From assembly GCA_963798805.1 (NCBI GenBank), contig CAWCVC010000005.1, positions 248,001-312,000 of the forward strand: 64,000 nt of DNA, in the 5' to 3' direction. A model generated the notes under the pieces. The model did not search any database. It was not told the DNA's origin and saw only the letters and a program-made list of their open reading frames with translations. The translations under genes were made by a program, and so were the position numbers. Of this stretch, positions 33,553-42,716 are shown one piece after another. The stretch's first letter is position 1. Every line of letters starts with the position of its first letter. The DNA comes from CAVZCK01 sp963798805 (GTDB lineage Bacteria > Pseudomonadota > Alphaproteobacteria > Rhizobiales > Rhodomicrobiaceae).

Positions 33553-34482
33553 ATGCGCATGAGCCACGTTGTCATGCTGGTTGCAGCATTGGTGTGCGCG
33601 ACCGCTGCCGCTCTATTTGCGCGGGCGTGGCTCGCCCGCCAAGTCGCGCAGGCCCCCTCTGTGCAGCAAGCGGCGATACCGACCCGGTCGGTCGTCGTCG
33701 CCGCTCGTGATCTCAAATATGGTGACAAGCTGACCGCCGAAACCGTCAAGCTTGTTCGGTGGCTGAGCGATGACCTGCCTAAGGGCGCATTCCTCTCCAT
33801 TGGCGCGCTTTTGGGCCCCAGCGGCTCACGCACGGTGACCGTTGCGATGGCCCAAGGCGAGCCGATCCTGCAACAGAAGCTCCTCGGCGGCGGCTCGGGA
33901 AATGCCTTGCCGGTCAGGCTGTCGGCGAACATGAAGGCGGTGACCATCCGCGTGAACGACGTCGCGGGCGTCGCCGGTTTCGTGCAGCCGGAAGACCGGG
34001 TCGATGTGTTTCTGACCTATAACGAGAAGCGGAACCTCCCGGAAGCGCAAGCCCAGAACGCATCAGCCGTCATCGTGCTGCTGCAGAATATCCGCGTGCT
34101 CGCTGTCGATCAGGTCACGGAGCGCAAGGAAACGCCGACGCCGGCCAAGGCCGTGACCTTGGAGGTTACGACAGAAGACGCTCAGAAGCTGACCCTGGCA
34201 GGCCAGGTCGGACAGCTTTCGCTCGCATTGAACCGGATCGCAGCATCCGGAGAGCCAGAAAAAGTTTCGCCGGTCGATTTCGACGATCTGAAGAATGACG
34301 GGCAAAACACTCGCAATAAAGGGAAATCGAGCGGCACGGTCGTGACCGTGACCCGATCGACGGAAAGCAAAAGCTATCAGGTTCAGCCAGATACGGGGCG
34401 AGATGAAACCTGGCAGAACCAGAATACGAACTTTTACGGTCACTTGAATTACCGGATCAACCCGGCCGCACCGCGGCAATAA
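33553..34482 (+). CDS. cpaB: Flp pilus assembly protein CpaB (RcpC)
   Basis: The protein has 309 residues. An N-terminal membrane segment (VVMLVAALVCATAAALFARA) is followed by a SAF-type domain with VVVAARDLKYGDKLTAETVK and the RcpC/CpaB core (MKAVTIRVNDVAGVAGFVQP and DRVDVFLTY). CpaB is a periplasmic or membrane component associated with the secretin in Tad pilus assembly. It lies 51 bp after flp and 55 bp before the chosen cpaC start, all co-directional. Confidence 0.93.
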   Translation: MRMSHVVMLVAALVCATAAALFARAWLARQVAQAPSVQQAAIPTRSVVVAARDLKYGDKLTAETVKLVRWLSDDLPKGAFLSIGALLGPSGSRTVTVAMAQGEPILQQKLLGGGSGNALPVRLSANMKAVTIRVNDVAGVAGFVQPEDRVDVFLTYNEKRNLPEAQAQNASAVIVLLQNIRVLAVDQVTERKETPTPAKAVTLEVTTEDAQKLTLAGQVGQLSLALNRIAASGEPEKVSPVDFDDLKNDGQNTRNKGKSSGTVVTVTRSTESKSYQVQPDTGRDETWQNQNTNFYGHLNYRINPAAPRQ

Positions 34483-34537
34483 GCATTTTAAGAGAAGCAT
34501 GGCCCGGGTTGGCACAAAGAGGGTGAGGGAAGTTCTG

Positions 34538-36085
34538 ATGGTCACGCTAAAGAGAGCGTTCACGGAGCACGCGAAAAGCGGGGTTGGTGGCGCCCCGCTG
34601 AATTCCGCGCGCCGCGGCGGGCTCCGGGGGATCGGCGTGGCGGCGCTTTTCGCTGCCGCTTTTTCGCTTGCCTCGGGAGGCAACTGTCTCGCGGGAGCCG
34701 TTGAAGCGACGGAACCCGTCGCCAAACCGTCGCCCGGCATCTATCGCATTCAGCCTACGGATGACCGGCTCGACGTCAAGGTCACGCTGAACAAGTCCGA
34801 GACCATCCGCGTCGGAATGCCGTTCAGCGAAGCCCTTGTCGGTAACGCCGAGGTGGCGGATGTCGTCCCGCTCACCGACCGCTCGATCTATATCGTCGGC
34901 AAGAAGGTCGGCGTAACGCGCGTCGCACTGCTCGACGTATCCAAGCAGCTTCTGGGCGTCGTCGATGTTGAGGTCACCTACGATCTCGACGGCCTGCGTT
35001 CCAGGATCAGAAGCAACCCCTCGCTCGACCACGTCAAAGTTCAGTCCGTCAACGGCAAGATCCTCCTGACCGGGATTGTCCCGGACGCGCCGTCCATGCA
35101 AATGGCCATGACGCTCGCCAAGCAGATTTCGCCAGACGAGGTCACCAATGCTATGACGGTCGCCGCGCCGCAGCAGGTGATGCTGGAAGTCCGCTTCATC
35201 GAGGCCAATCGCAGCGCCGAGAAGGCGCTCGGGGTGAATTCGGCGGTTTTGAGCAACGACGTCAAAGCCTTCACCGGCGTCGAAAGCTTCGGCACGGACA
35301 GCGATGGAAATATCGTCCAGAACCTCGCCGCTGGTCTCGTCAGCAATTCGGTGCCGTTCGGTTCGCTGGCCGCAAGCATCATTTCCGGCGGCCGATCGCT
35401 CAACATTTACGTCAAGGCGCTCGAAGAACGCGGCCTGGCGCGGCGGCTCGCCGAACCGAATCTAGTGGCGCTGTCCGGCGACACGGCAAGCTTCCTCGCC
35501 GGCGGCGAGTTCCCGTTTCCGGTCGCCGACGCTAACGACAAGATTTCGGTGGAATTCAAGAAGTTCGGCGTCGGCCTCGCCTTCACGCCGACCGTGCTCG
35601 CCGACGGCCAGATCAATCTGAAGATCGAGCCGGAGGTCAGCGACCTCGATTATTCCAATGCCATCAAGGTCAACGGCACGACGATCCCGAGCATCACCGC
35701 GCGGCGTGCATCGACGACGGTGGAGCTGCGGGATGGTCAGAGCTTCGCGATGGCCGGCTTGCTGCAGAGCAACAACTTCAAGAACAGCCGCCAACTGCCC
35801 TGGATCGGTGACGTCCCCGTTCTCGGGGCGCTGTTGCGCAGCGCGGACTGGCAAAAGAACGAGACCGATCTGGTCATCATCGTGACCCCGCGCCTCGTTC
35901 AGCCGCGCGCACCTGGCCAGAAGATCGCAACGCCACTGGATAAGACGCTGCCGACGAATGATCGGGAATATTTCCTGACCGGCCGGCAAGAAATCGATAC
36001 CGGCAAACCGGACGACTTTACCGGCCACATTATCGACTGGACGGACGAAGCGCCCATCGATTCGGGTTTCAAGGGGGCGAAGTAA
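34538..36085 (+). CDS. cpaC: Tad pilus secretin CpaC (RcpA)
   Basis: The protein has about 515 residues. Signal sequence near residues 25-45, then an N-terminal domain with LNKSETIRVGMPFSEALVGN and a BON-like segment (VKVQSVNGKILLTGIVPDAP). The secretin domain follows: APQQVMLEVRFIEANRSAEK, LAEPNLVALSGDTASFLAGG, EFPFPVADANDKISVEFKKF and ELRDGQSFAMAGLLQSN. It forms the outer-membrane channel through which Flp pili pass. ATG 34538 follows AGGGAAG; an in-frame ATG at 34499 would add 13 basic residues. Its stop overlaps the next start by one base (TAATG). Confidence 0.94.
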   Translation: MVTLKRAFTEHAKSGVGGAPLNSARRGGLRGIGVAALFAAAFSLASGGNCLAGAVEATEPVAKPSPGIYRIQPTDDRLDVKVTLNKSETIRVGMPFSEALVGNAEVADVVPLTDRSIYIVGKKVGVTRVALLDVSKQLLGVVDVEVTYDLDGLRSRIRSNPSLDHVKVQSVNGKILLTGIVPDAPSMQMAMTLAKQISPDEVTNAMTVAAPQQVMLEVRFIEANRSAEKALGVNSAVLSNDVKAFTGVESFGTDSDGNIVQNLAAGLVSNSVPFGSLAASIISGGRSLNIYVKALEERGLARRLAEPNLVALSGDTASFLAGGEFPFPVADANDKISVEFKKFGVGLAFTPTVLADGQINLKIEPEVSDLDYSNAIKVNGTTIPSITARRASTTVELRDGQSFAMAGLLQSNNFKNSRQLPWIGDVPVLGALLRSADWQKNETDLVIIVTPRLVQPRAPGQKIATPLDKTLPTNDREYFLTGRQEIDTGKPDDFTGHIIDWTDEAPIDSGFKGAK

Positions 36086-36429
36086 TGATGACGGGCTTAA
36101 AAACCGCCTTAAGACTGGCCGCAACGCTGGCCGCTATGGCCGCTCCCACGGTCCTGCTACAGGGCTGTTATGAGGACTATTTCTCACACCGCGACACGGT
36201 TTCGCTCGGGGCGGGCGACGCCATAGCCACGAACGCCGCGACGCAGACCATCGATCCTTGGCCGCCATACGCCAAGAACACCGATATCAATCTGGATGGC
36301 AAGCGCGCGCAGGTCGCTATGCAGCGCTACCAGCAAAATAAATCCATTCCGCCGCAGGGCTTGAATACGACGGAGATCACTGGCCAGGCCGGACCGGGAG
36401 CCCAGGGCAGCGCTCAAATCAAGGATTAA
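36085..36429 (+). CDS. Small pilus-locus lipoprotein (position of CpaD)
   Basis: The protein has 114 residues. A signal peptide ends in a lipobox-like VLLQGCYED. The mature part has DTVSLGAGDAIATNAATQTI, DPWPPYAKNTDINLDGKRAQ and a polar tail. It lies between cpaC and cpaE, where Caulobacter has cpaD, but is only half the CpaD length; Rhizobiales tad loci commonly have this short lipoprotein instead. The likely role is secretin piloting or outer-membrane assembly, by position only. Translation is coupled to cpaC. Confidence 0.78.
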   Translation: MMTGLKTALRLAATLAAMAAPTVLLQGCYEDYFSHRDTVSLGAGDAIATNAATQTIDPWPPYAKNTDINLDGKRAQVAMQRYQQNKSIPPQGLNTTEITGQAGPGAQGSAQIKD

Positions 36430-36501
36430 CAGCCGAATAACTGAAGAAATACCTCGCCCTGAGTGAGTGTCATTGCGTATCGGGCACAGACAGGTTTGAA
36501 T

Positions 36502-37746
36502 ATGGCGATCATGGAAAAGTTCCGGCCCGGCTTGGCAGCTTTGGCTGAAGAGCCAGGGGATGCCGGGACCGGCCTGGATGAGATGACCCGACAAAGCGCC
36601 CTACGCGGTGACCAACAGGTCGATGTGCTCCTCGTTACTGAGGACGTTGAACTGAAAGACCTGCTTGCCAGCGGCTTTGGCGAGAAGAAACATTTCATCC
36701 TGAAGGCAATCAAAGGCAAGGTCTCGAACAGCGAGAGCTTCCTGAATTTGGAGCCTTTGCCGGGCGTCCTTCTGATCGACCTCAAGAACGCCGTTCCCGA
36801 CGACCTCGCCGCGCTCGAGCGCATCAAGCGCGGACGCTATGCGGACACGCCAATCATCGCGCTGTCGAGCTATCTCGATCAGGAAATCGTCCGCCGCTTG
36901 GTTCAGATCAAGGTCGACGACTGGCTGCCGAAGGACAGCCCGTTCGTCGACATCTATCGTTCCTGCGAGCGGCTCAATCGCACGCCGCAGGTCGAGAACC
37001 GGAATAAGGACGCCGTCTGCTATTCCTTCTTTCCGGCCGCGGGCGGCTGCGGGAGCACCACCTTTGCCATCGAGACCGCCTTTATTCTCGGCCGCTCCAA
37101 CCGGCAGATGGAGAGCACCTGCCTCGTCGATCTGAATTTCCAGGACGGCTCGATCGCTGACTATCTCGACATTGCGCCGGCCTTCCGCATCGAAGAGCTG
37201 GCGAATGCTCCCGGACGCCTCGACCGCCAACTGCTCGACGTGATGCTGACGCGGCATTCCTCCGGCCTCTCGGTGCTCGCGACCCCGCGCGTACCGGCGA
37301 AATATTTCGAGGTGAGTGAGGGGCTGATCGGCGCCGTGCTCGGCCTGCTCTCGCGGTCATTCGACAACGTCGTCATCGACCTGCCGAAGAACTGGTACCC
37401 CTGGATGGACAACGTAATCTGGGGCTCGAACTACGTCTATATCGTGACGAATTTCACCGTCCCTGCCCTGCGCCACGCGCGCTATGTCCTCGATGCGATC
37501 GTCGCCAAGGCCATCAACGACGCCAAGGTCGGGGTGATCGTCAATAAATACCGGGAAAAGATGTTCGGCTCCGGGCTCAAGAAGAGCGACGCGGAGCAAT
37601 TGCTGCGCGACTGGCTTGTGGGCTTCGTTCCCGAGAGCGCGGATCTCGTCCAGGACGCGATCAATCGCGGCATCCCCGTGTCCGAGGTCAGCCGCGGCAG
37701 CAAGCTGGAAAAAGCGCTGGAACGGATATTGAAGAACAAGGGCTGA
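36502..37746 (+). CDS. cpaE: Tad pilus localisation ATPase CpaE (TadZ-like)
   Basis: The protein has 414 residues. Residues about 40-155 form a receiver-like domain (VDVLLVTEDVELKDLLASGF, GVLLIDLKNAVPDDLAALER) without a full phosphorylation site. The rest is a ParA/MinD-type ATPase domain: the Walker A position reads AAGGCGSTTFA (179-189), so the two lysines of the deviant Walker motif are absent; later motifs include CLVDLNFQDGSIADYLDIAP and NVVIDLPKNWYPWMDNVIWG. TadZ/CpaE proteins localise the pilus machine, often to a pole. ATG 36502 is preferred over a GTG at 36463. Confidence 0.92.
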   Translation: MAIMEKFRPGLAALAEEPGDAGTGLDEMTRQSALRGDQQVDVLLVTEDVELKDLLASGFGEKKHFILKAIKGKVSNSESFLNLEPLPGVLLIDLKNAVPDDLAALERIKRGRYADTPIIALSSYLDQEIVRRLVQIKVDDWLPKDSPFVDIYRSCERLNRTPQVENRNKDAVCYSFFPAAGGCGSTTFAIETAFILGRSNRQMESTCLVDLNFQDGSIADYLDIAPAFRIEELANAPGRLDRQLLDVMLTRHSSGLSVLATPRVPAKYFEVSEGLIGAVLGLLSRSFDNVVIDLPKNWYPWMDNVIWGSNYVYIVTNFTVPALRHARYVLDAIVAKAINDAKVGVIVNKYREKMFGSGLKKSDAEQLLRDWLVGFVPESADLVQDAINRGIPVSEVSRGSKLEKALERILKNKG

Positions 37747-37780
37747 TTTCGGGTTCTGGCTTATTGTCGGGTGTTGCGTG

Positions 37781-39186
37781 ATGTCAAATCGATTTCTGCC
37801 TGGCGGCAACAATAAATTCGGCGGTTATGAACGGCCGCATCCCGGGATTCCGCGCGAGCCCGCGCCGATGGAACGCCGGCTCGCCGAGCTCGCGGCGGAA
37901 GACAACAAGCTGATCAAGCAGGAGCTGCTGGAAGCCAAGGTCCGCCTGCACCGTAAGCTCATCGACGACCTCAATCTTCCCATGCTGGAGCGCCTCTCGC
38001 GGGAGGAGCTGCGCACACAGATCTCCGAGATCGTTTCGGATTATGTGCGCACCGAGCGCATACTGCTGAACGCGCGCGAGCTCGAGAATTTCACCACCGA
38101 GGTTCTCGACGAGTTGACCGGGCTCGGGCCGATCGAGCCTCTGCTCAAGGACCCGACCGTGAGCGACATTCTTATCAACACCCATGAGAAGGTCTACATC
38201 GAGCGCTTCGGCCAGCTCGAGCAGGTGCCCGTGCGCTTCAAGGACGAGGCGCATGTGTTGCGCATCGTCAACAAGATCATCAGCGCCGTCGGCCGCCGGG
38301 TCGACGAGTTCAGCCCATGGTCGACGCCCGCCTCGCCGACGGCTCGCGTATCAATGTCGCGGTGCGGCCGATCGCGGTCGACGGACCGCTCGTCTCGATC
38401 CGTAAGTTCGCCGAGCAAGCTTACGACCTCGAAGGTCTCGTCTCGGTCGGCAGCCTGACCCACAAAATGGCGGAGCTGCTTTCGAACTGCGTCCGCGCCC
38501 GGCTGACCCTGATGGTCTCGGGAGGCACCGGCAGCGGCAAGACCACCCTGCTCAACGCCCTGTCGACCGCGATCTCGTACAAGGAGCGCCTGATTACCAT
38601 CGAAGATGCGGCCGAGTTGCGCCTGCAGCAGCCGCATGTCGGCCGGCTCGAGACCCGGCCGCCGAATATCGAGGGCCGCGGCGAGATCCGCCAGCGCGAG
38701 CTGGTCAAGAATGCGCTGCGCATGCGCCCCGACCGCATCATCGTCGGCGAGGTGCGCGGCGAGGAAGCCTTCGACATGCTTCAGGCCATGAATACCGGCC
38801 ATGAGGGCTCGATGGCGACCATCCACGCCAACACCCCCCGGGACGCCCTGGCCCGCCTCACGCAAATGGTCGGCATGGCCGGCCTCAACATGAGCGAGAC
38901 CAGCGTGCGCACCCAGATCGCCTCCGCCATCTCGATCATCATCCAGCTTCAGCGCTTCAGCGATGGACGCCGCCGCATCGTCAGCGTCTCGGAAGTGACG
39001 GGCATCGAACGCGACGTCATCCAGATGCAGGAGATCTTCCGCTTCGTGCGGACCGGCACGACCCCCGACGGCCAGGTGCGCGGCGATTTCCGCGCCACGG
39101 GCCTGCGCCCGACCTTCATGGACGAGCTGCAGGTAAAGGGGTTGGTGTTTGCGTCAGACTTCTTCGATCCGGGACAGGTCTTATGA
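37781..39186 (+). pseudogene. cpaF: Tad pilus assembly ATPase CpaF (TadA), frameshifted
   Basis: Two frames together give the full secretion ATPase. The first (37781 to about 38319, then running out of frame to 38458) has the N-terminal helical domain and DELTGLGPIEPLLKDPTVSD, ILINTHEKVYIERFGQLEQV. The second, to 39186, starts MVDARLADGSRINVAVRPIA and has Walker A SGGTGSGKTTLLNAL, the Asp-box ITIEDAAELRLQQPHVGRLE and Walker B RIIVGEVRGEEAFDMLQAMN with the His-box ATIHANTP. The expected junction is ...DESSPMVDARL; the sequence reads ...GTTCAGCCCATGGTC, so one base is missing near 38318. All catalytic motifs are intact, which argues for a sequence error or a very recent mutation. Confidence 0.9.
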
Positions 39187-40139
39187 ACGCCGCGCAGCTT
39201 GTTCCCATTCTTGTTTTCGTGGCCGTCCTGCTGGCGCTCAATGGTGGCTATCTGGCGCTGTCCGCCTCGAAGGCGAAGCGCAGGAGCGTCGCCCGGCGGC
39301 TCGGCGAATTCGGACCCGTCGACGCCAATCAGGCCGAGCTCAATCGCATCCGGCGCGGCCGCAGCCTCTCCTCCGACGGCCATTATTCGCTGCCGATCAT
39401 CTCGCTCAATCAGCTCATATTGCAATCCGGCGTCACGGTCGGCGCGAGAGGCGTCATCTTCTCGATGCTGTTCATCGCCGCTGGCGCCTATTTCGTGATC
39501 TCCATCCTGCAAAGCAGCTTTCTGATCTCCGTATTCGGCGCTCTAGCGGTGGGCATCGGCATTCCCGTTCTCATCCTCCGTTCGATCCGCGCCAGCCGTC
39601 AGCGCAAATTCGAAACGCAGCTCCCAGAGGCGATCGACATTCTGGTTCGCGGCCTGAAGGCCGGACACGCCATCCCGGTGGCGATCGCCACAGTGGGCCG
39701 CCAGATGGCGGACCCGTTAGGGGGCGAATTCGGCATTACCGGCGCCGAGCTGACCTACGGCCTCGATCTCGAAACTGCAATGGTCAATCTGCGCACGCGG
39801 GTCGGCCAGGCCGACCTGTCGCTTCTGGTGCTCGCCGTCTCGATCCAGGCCAGGATGGGCGGTAACCTCGCCGAGATCCTTGCCAATCTTGCCCGCGTCG
39901 TCCGCGAGCGCTTCAAGTTGCGCCGCAAGGCAAAGTCGCTGTCGGCCGAAGGCCGCTATTCGGCGCTGCTGCTCAGCCTCATACCGATCGTCCTGTTCGG
40001 CATCCTCTGGCTGATCGCTCCAAGCTATTACGGCCAGGTCTGGGGTGAGTGGTTCGTCAAGCCGGTGCTCGGGGGCGCGATCGGCTGGATGGTCCTCGGC
40101 AATCTCGTCATGTACCGGATGGTCAGGTTCAGCGTGTGA
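39183..40139 (+). CDS. tadB: Tad pilus inner-membrane protein TadB (CpaG)
   Basis: The protein has 318 residues. Membrane helix at the N-terminus, a second helix pair near 95-140, the cytoplasmic T2SSF/GspF domain (QLPEAIDILVRGLKAGHAIP, LSLLVLAVSIQARMGGNLAE) and two C-terminal helices (LLLSLIPIVLFGILWLIAPS). TadB and TadC form the platform that couples the CpaF ATPase to pilus assembly. The start overlaps the cpaF stop (ATGA), and its own stop overlaps the tadC start (TGATG), so the three genes are translationally coupled. Confidence 0.94.
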   Translation: MNAAQLVPILVFVAVLLALNGGYLALSASKAKRRSVARRLGEFGPVDANQAELNRIRRGRSLSSDGHYSLPIISLNQLILQSGVTVGARGVIFSMLFIAAGAYFVISILQSSFLISVFGALAVGIGIPVLILRSIRASRQRKFETQLPEAIDILVRGLKAGHAIPVAIATVGRQMADPLGGEFGITGAELTYGLDLETAMVNLRTRVGQADLSLLVLAVSIQARMGGNLAEILANLARVVRERFKLRRKAKSLSAEGRYSALLLSLIPIVLFGILWLIAPSYYGQVWGEWFVKPVLGGAIGWMVLGNLVMYRMVRFSV

Positions 40140-41149
40140 TGAATACCATCCTGACGTTCATCGCCAATGCCGGTTACCCGTCCGACAGCAGCGTGCTGTT
40201 CGGTGCGATCTTCTTCACCTTCATGTTCATGTTCTTTTTCGTTCTGGCGGTCACCGACATCGTCCAGCGCCGAAGCGACATCCGCAAGCGCACGGTCATC
40301 GACCGTGGTCTTAGCGCATCGCCGCTCGGGCCCGAGCAAAGCTGGGAGACCAAGGCCAGATCGCTCCGCTTTCAGAGTTTCGCCGAAAACTCGGCCCTGC
40401 TCGGGCGTGTGGAGCGGGGGCAGAAGGAGGGAGAAAAGGAGAGCGAGAAGACCAAGCTCCAGCGCGCGCTGGTCAATGCCGGCTTCTTTGGCCCGAACAG
40501 CGCCCTCTGGTTCCACGCGATGCGGCTGAGCCTGCTGGTTGGACTGCCTTTGATCGTCCATGTCGTCCTGTTATTTTCAAATACCACGATCCGGCCGTCG
40601 TCCGAGGTCGGCTTTCTCGCCGCCATAGGAGGCATCGGCTTCCTGCTGCCGGGCCGCTATTTGACCCAGCGCGCAAAAGCCATGCGCCAGGAATGCCGCG
40701 ACGGCTTTCCCGATTTCATGGACCTGATGGTTGTCTGCGCTGAGGCGGGCCTCAGCCCGCGCGCCGCTATCGATCGGATCGGCCGCGAGCTTTCGCACAG
40801 CTATCCCTTCCTCGGTGCCAATCTCTATCTCATGAGCCTCGAGCTGCGCGCCGGCAGCACGCTCTCGGAGGCTGTCGAAAATCTGGCGCGCCGAACCGGT
40901 GTCGAGGAGGTGCTCAATCTCGGCTCGCTGCTCTATCAGACCGAACAGCTCGGAACCAGCCTCACCGAGGCGCTGCGCATCTATAGCGACGAGATGCGCG
41001 AGAAGCGTCTTTCGCGCGCAGAAGAAAAAGCTCACGCGCTGCCGGTGAAGCTGACCTTGCCGCTCGGACTGTTCATCTTCCCGGTGATGCTCGTCGTGAT
41101 CGCGTTGCCGATCATCGTCCGGATCAGGAATGCGCTGTTTGCATTTTAA
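40139..41149 (+). CDS. tadC: Tad pilus inner-membrane protein TadC (CpaH)
   Basis: The protein has 336 residues. An N-terminal helix (LFGAIFFTFMFMFFFVLAVT), a cytoplasmic stretch, two helices (LVGLPLIVHVVLLF and EVGFLAAIGGIGFLLPG), the T2SSF domain (CRDGFPDFMDLMVVCAEAGL, ELRAGSTLSEAVENLARRTG) and a C-terminal helix pair. It is the platform partner of TadB. The start ATG 40139 shares bases with the tadB stop. It ends 26 bp before the TPR lipoprotein gene. Confidence 0.94.
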   Translation: MNTILTFIANAGYPSDSSVLFGAIFFTFMFMFFFVLAVTDIVQRRSDIRKRTVIDRGLSASPLGPEQSWETKARSLRFQSFAENSALLGRVERGQKEGEKESEKTKLQRALVNAGFFGPNSALWFHAMRLSLLVGLPLIVHVVLLFSNTTIRPSSEVGFLAAIGGIGFLLPGRYLTQRAKAMRQECRDGFPDFMDLMVVCAEAGLSPRAAIDRIGRELSHSYPFLGANLYLMSLELRAGSTLSEAVENLARRTGVEEVLNLGSLLYQTEQLGTSLTEALRIYSDEMREKRLSRAEEKAHALPVKLTLPLGLFIFPVMLVVIALPIIVRIRNALFAF

Positions 41150-41175
41150 AAATTGCCTCTGAAGGGGGAACAATA

Positions 41176-41688
41176 ATGAGGGGACACATTCTGAAACTCG
41201 TTGTCGTGGGGGCGATGGCTCTTTCGGCCGCCGGGTGCACATTCGATGGCAGCGATGCCAAAGAGAATTTCACCGCCAGCATCACGGACACCAGCTCCTT
41301 CGGCTCTGCCCCGGAGCAGGTCTGGCTGCAAAAGGCCAAGACCTATTACCGCAATGGCGACTATGGCCTTGCCGAACGCTACTACCGGCAAGCGATCGAG
41401 GAGCGGCACACGAATGCCGAAGCCTGGCTCGGGCTCGCCGCGAGCTACGACCGGCTGAAGCGGTTCGACCTTGCCGCGCGGGCTTACGATCAGCTCATCA
41501 AGCTCGCGGGCAACACGCCGACCGTGCTCAACAATCTCGCCTATCATCAGATGCTGAAGGGCGATTTCGCGAGCGCGCGGCAGACGCTGCACGCGGCTGC
41601 GGAAAAGGCGCCCGATAATCCCTATATCCGCAACAATCTGGAGCTGCTCGACCACTGGGAGGCCCAAGCCGGGAAGAAGGCCGGCTGA
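41176..41688 (+). CDS. tadD: Tad pilus TPR lipoprotein TadD
   Basis: The protein has 170 residues. Lipoprotein signal with lipobox LSAAGC. Three tetratricopeptide repeats follow: WLQKAKTYYRNGDYGLAERY, AEAWLGLAASYDRLKRFDLA and TVLNNLAYHQMLKGDFASAR. TadD is thought to act as a pilotin-like or assembly scaffold at the outer membrane for the secretin. AGGGGGA precedes the ATG. Last gene of the plus-strand Tad set; the prepilin peptidase converges 38 bp further on. Confidence 0.92.
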   Translation: MRGHILKLVVVGAMALSAAGCTFDGSDAKENFTASITDTSSFGSAPEQVWLQKAKTYYRNGDYGLAERYYRQAIEERHTNAEAWLGLAASYDRLKRFDLAARAYDQLIKLAGNTPTVLNNLAYHQMLKGDFASARQTLHAAAEKAPDNPYIRNNLELLDHWEAQAGKKAG

Positions 41689-41726
41689 TTTTGAGGCGCT
41701 CCTCCCGAAACTGACCGCGACCCGCG

Positions 41727-42257
41727 TTAGGAGGTCATGAAGATGGAAGGGGCGACGCAGAGCGCGGCGAGACCGATGGGTATCGCGTAAGGGCACAGGC
41801 CGTTGCGCGCCCAACGGCTCATCTTTCCGAGCACCGGCCAGCCCGCGATCACCGGATGATGGCGCAGCGCCGAGCGCAAGCCGATCAGCGACAGCGCGAA
41901 GACGCCGCCGAAAACCGCAAACAGCAAAATGAACACTGTGCCGTGCGCCGGTCCGGCCCATATCATCAACGCCGAAAGAAATTTCACATCTCCGGCACCG
42001 ACCCAGCCGAGCGCGAAGAAGGCGAACAGCAGCGCGAATACCGCCCCTGCAATGAGGACGTGCGACCATACTGCCGGGACGCCACCGAGAAGCGCATAAG
42101 CCGCAAAACTGGCGACGAGAACAATCGAGACGATATTCGGGATCCGAAGCTTCGTGGCGTCGGAGATAATCGCGAAGATGACGCAGAAGACGAAGATCAA
42201 GGCGAAGATGAGCTGCACGTTCTGGTTCACGAGTTCCTGCCGTCCGTTATTGAGCAT
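41727..42257 (-). CDS. cpaA: Tad prepilin peptidase CpaA (TadV, A24 family)
   Basis: The protein has about 176 residues with six predicted helices. The two catalytic Asp motifs of A24 aspartic peptidases are present: SDATKLRIPNIVS early and GAGDVKFLSAL (GxGD) in the middle. It cleaves the leader of Flp and of TadE/TadG-like pseudopilins. The start is either ATG 42257, which overlaps the upstream gene's end by 11 bp, or GTG 42230, which has AGGA close upstream. On this strand it is the last of four genes starting with two dynamin-like GTPases, which is unusual. Confidence 0.9.
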   Translation of the reverse strand: MLNNGRQELVNQNVQLIFALIFVFCVIFAIISDATKLRIPNIVSIVLVASFAAYALLGGVPAVWSHVLIAGAVFALLFAFFALGWVGAGDVKFLSALMIWAGPAHGTVFILLFAVFGGVFALSLIGLRSALRHHPVIAGWPVLGKMSRWARNGLCPYAIPIGLAALCVAPSIFMTS

Positions 42258-42675
42258 CGGGCGGTTCCGGCAGGTCCATCCAGGCGGTGAAATCGCCATA
42301 TTCGAACAGCCTGTCGCCGTCATCGTGCCATTTGCCGAACGCCGTATTCCAATAGCCGATGATCATCCCGCTCTGCCGGCAGAAGCCTTCCTTCTTATAG
42401 AGGAGAACCGGCTCGTCCGTTCTCGGATGGGCCGAGATCCGCTGCCACACAGCCGGCCGTTCGGCTTGCGAGGCCCACTCTCCGCACCAATGATAGGGGC
42501 GCGTCCGCAGCCAGGAGAAATTGTCGCGCGGCGGATGCCGCCGGCACTCACCGCTCTTGTCGTCGAAATAGAAGCGGTTTTCCGGGTCCACATCCCGGCA
42601 GAAATAGCGGCAATTGACGCAGAGCTGTTTTTTGCGATCGATCATGACTGATGCCGGGCTTACCCGTCTTTCCAT
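42247..42675 (-). CDS. Cys-rich protein with DUF551-like C-terminus
   Basis: The protein has 142 residues. The N-terminal half has clustered Cys/His: LCVNCRYFCRDVD, GECRRHPPRDN and YHWCGEW, suggesting a metal-binding site. The C-terminal half resembles DUF551: DEPVLLYKKEGFCRQSGMII, then TAFGKWHDDGDRL, ending TAWMDLPEPPDAQ, where DUF551 usually has WMPLPEPP. No function is known. ATG 42675 follows AGAAG; an internal ATG at 42645 is possible. It overlaps the prepilin peptidase start by 11 bp, so the two are coupled. Confidence 0.65.
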   Translation of the reverse strand: MERRVSPASVMIDRKKQLCVNCRYFCRDVDPENRFYFDDKSGECRRHPPRDNFSWLRTRPYHWCGEWASQAERPAVWQRISAHPRTDEPVLLYKKEGFCRQSGMIIGYWNTAFGKWHDDGDRLFEYGDFTAWMDLPEPPDAQ

Positions 42676-42716
42676 GCCTTGCTTCTCTTACCCGAGGCCG
42701 CACGCCGCCCAGAATC

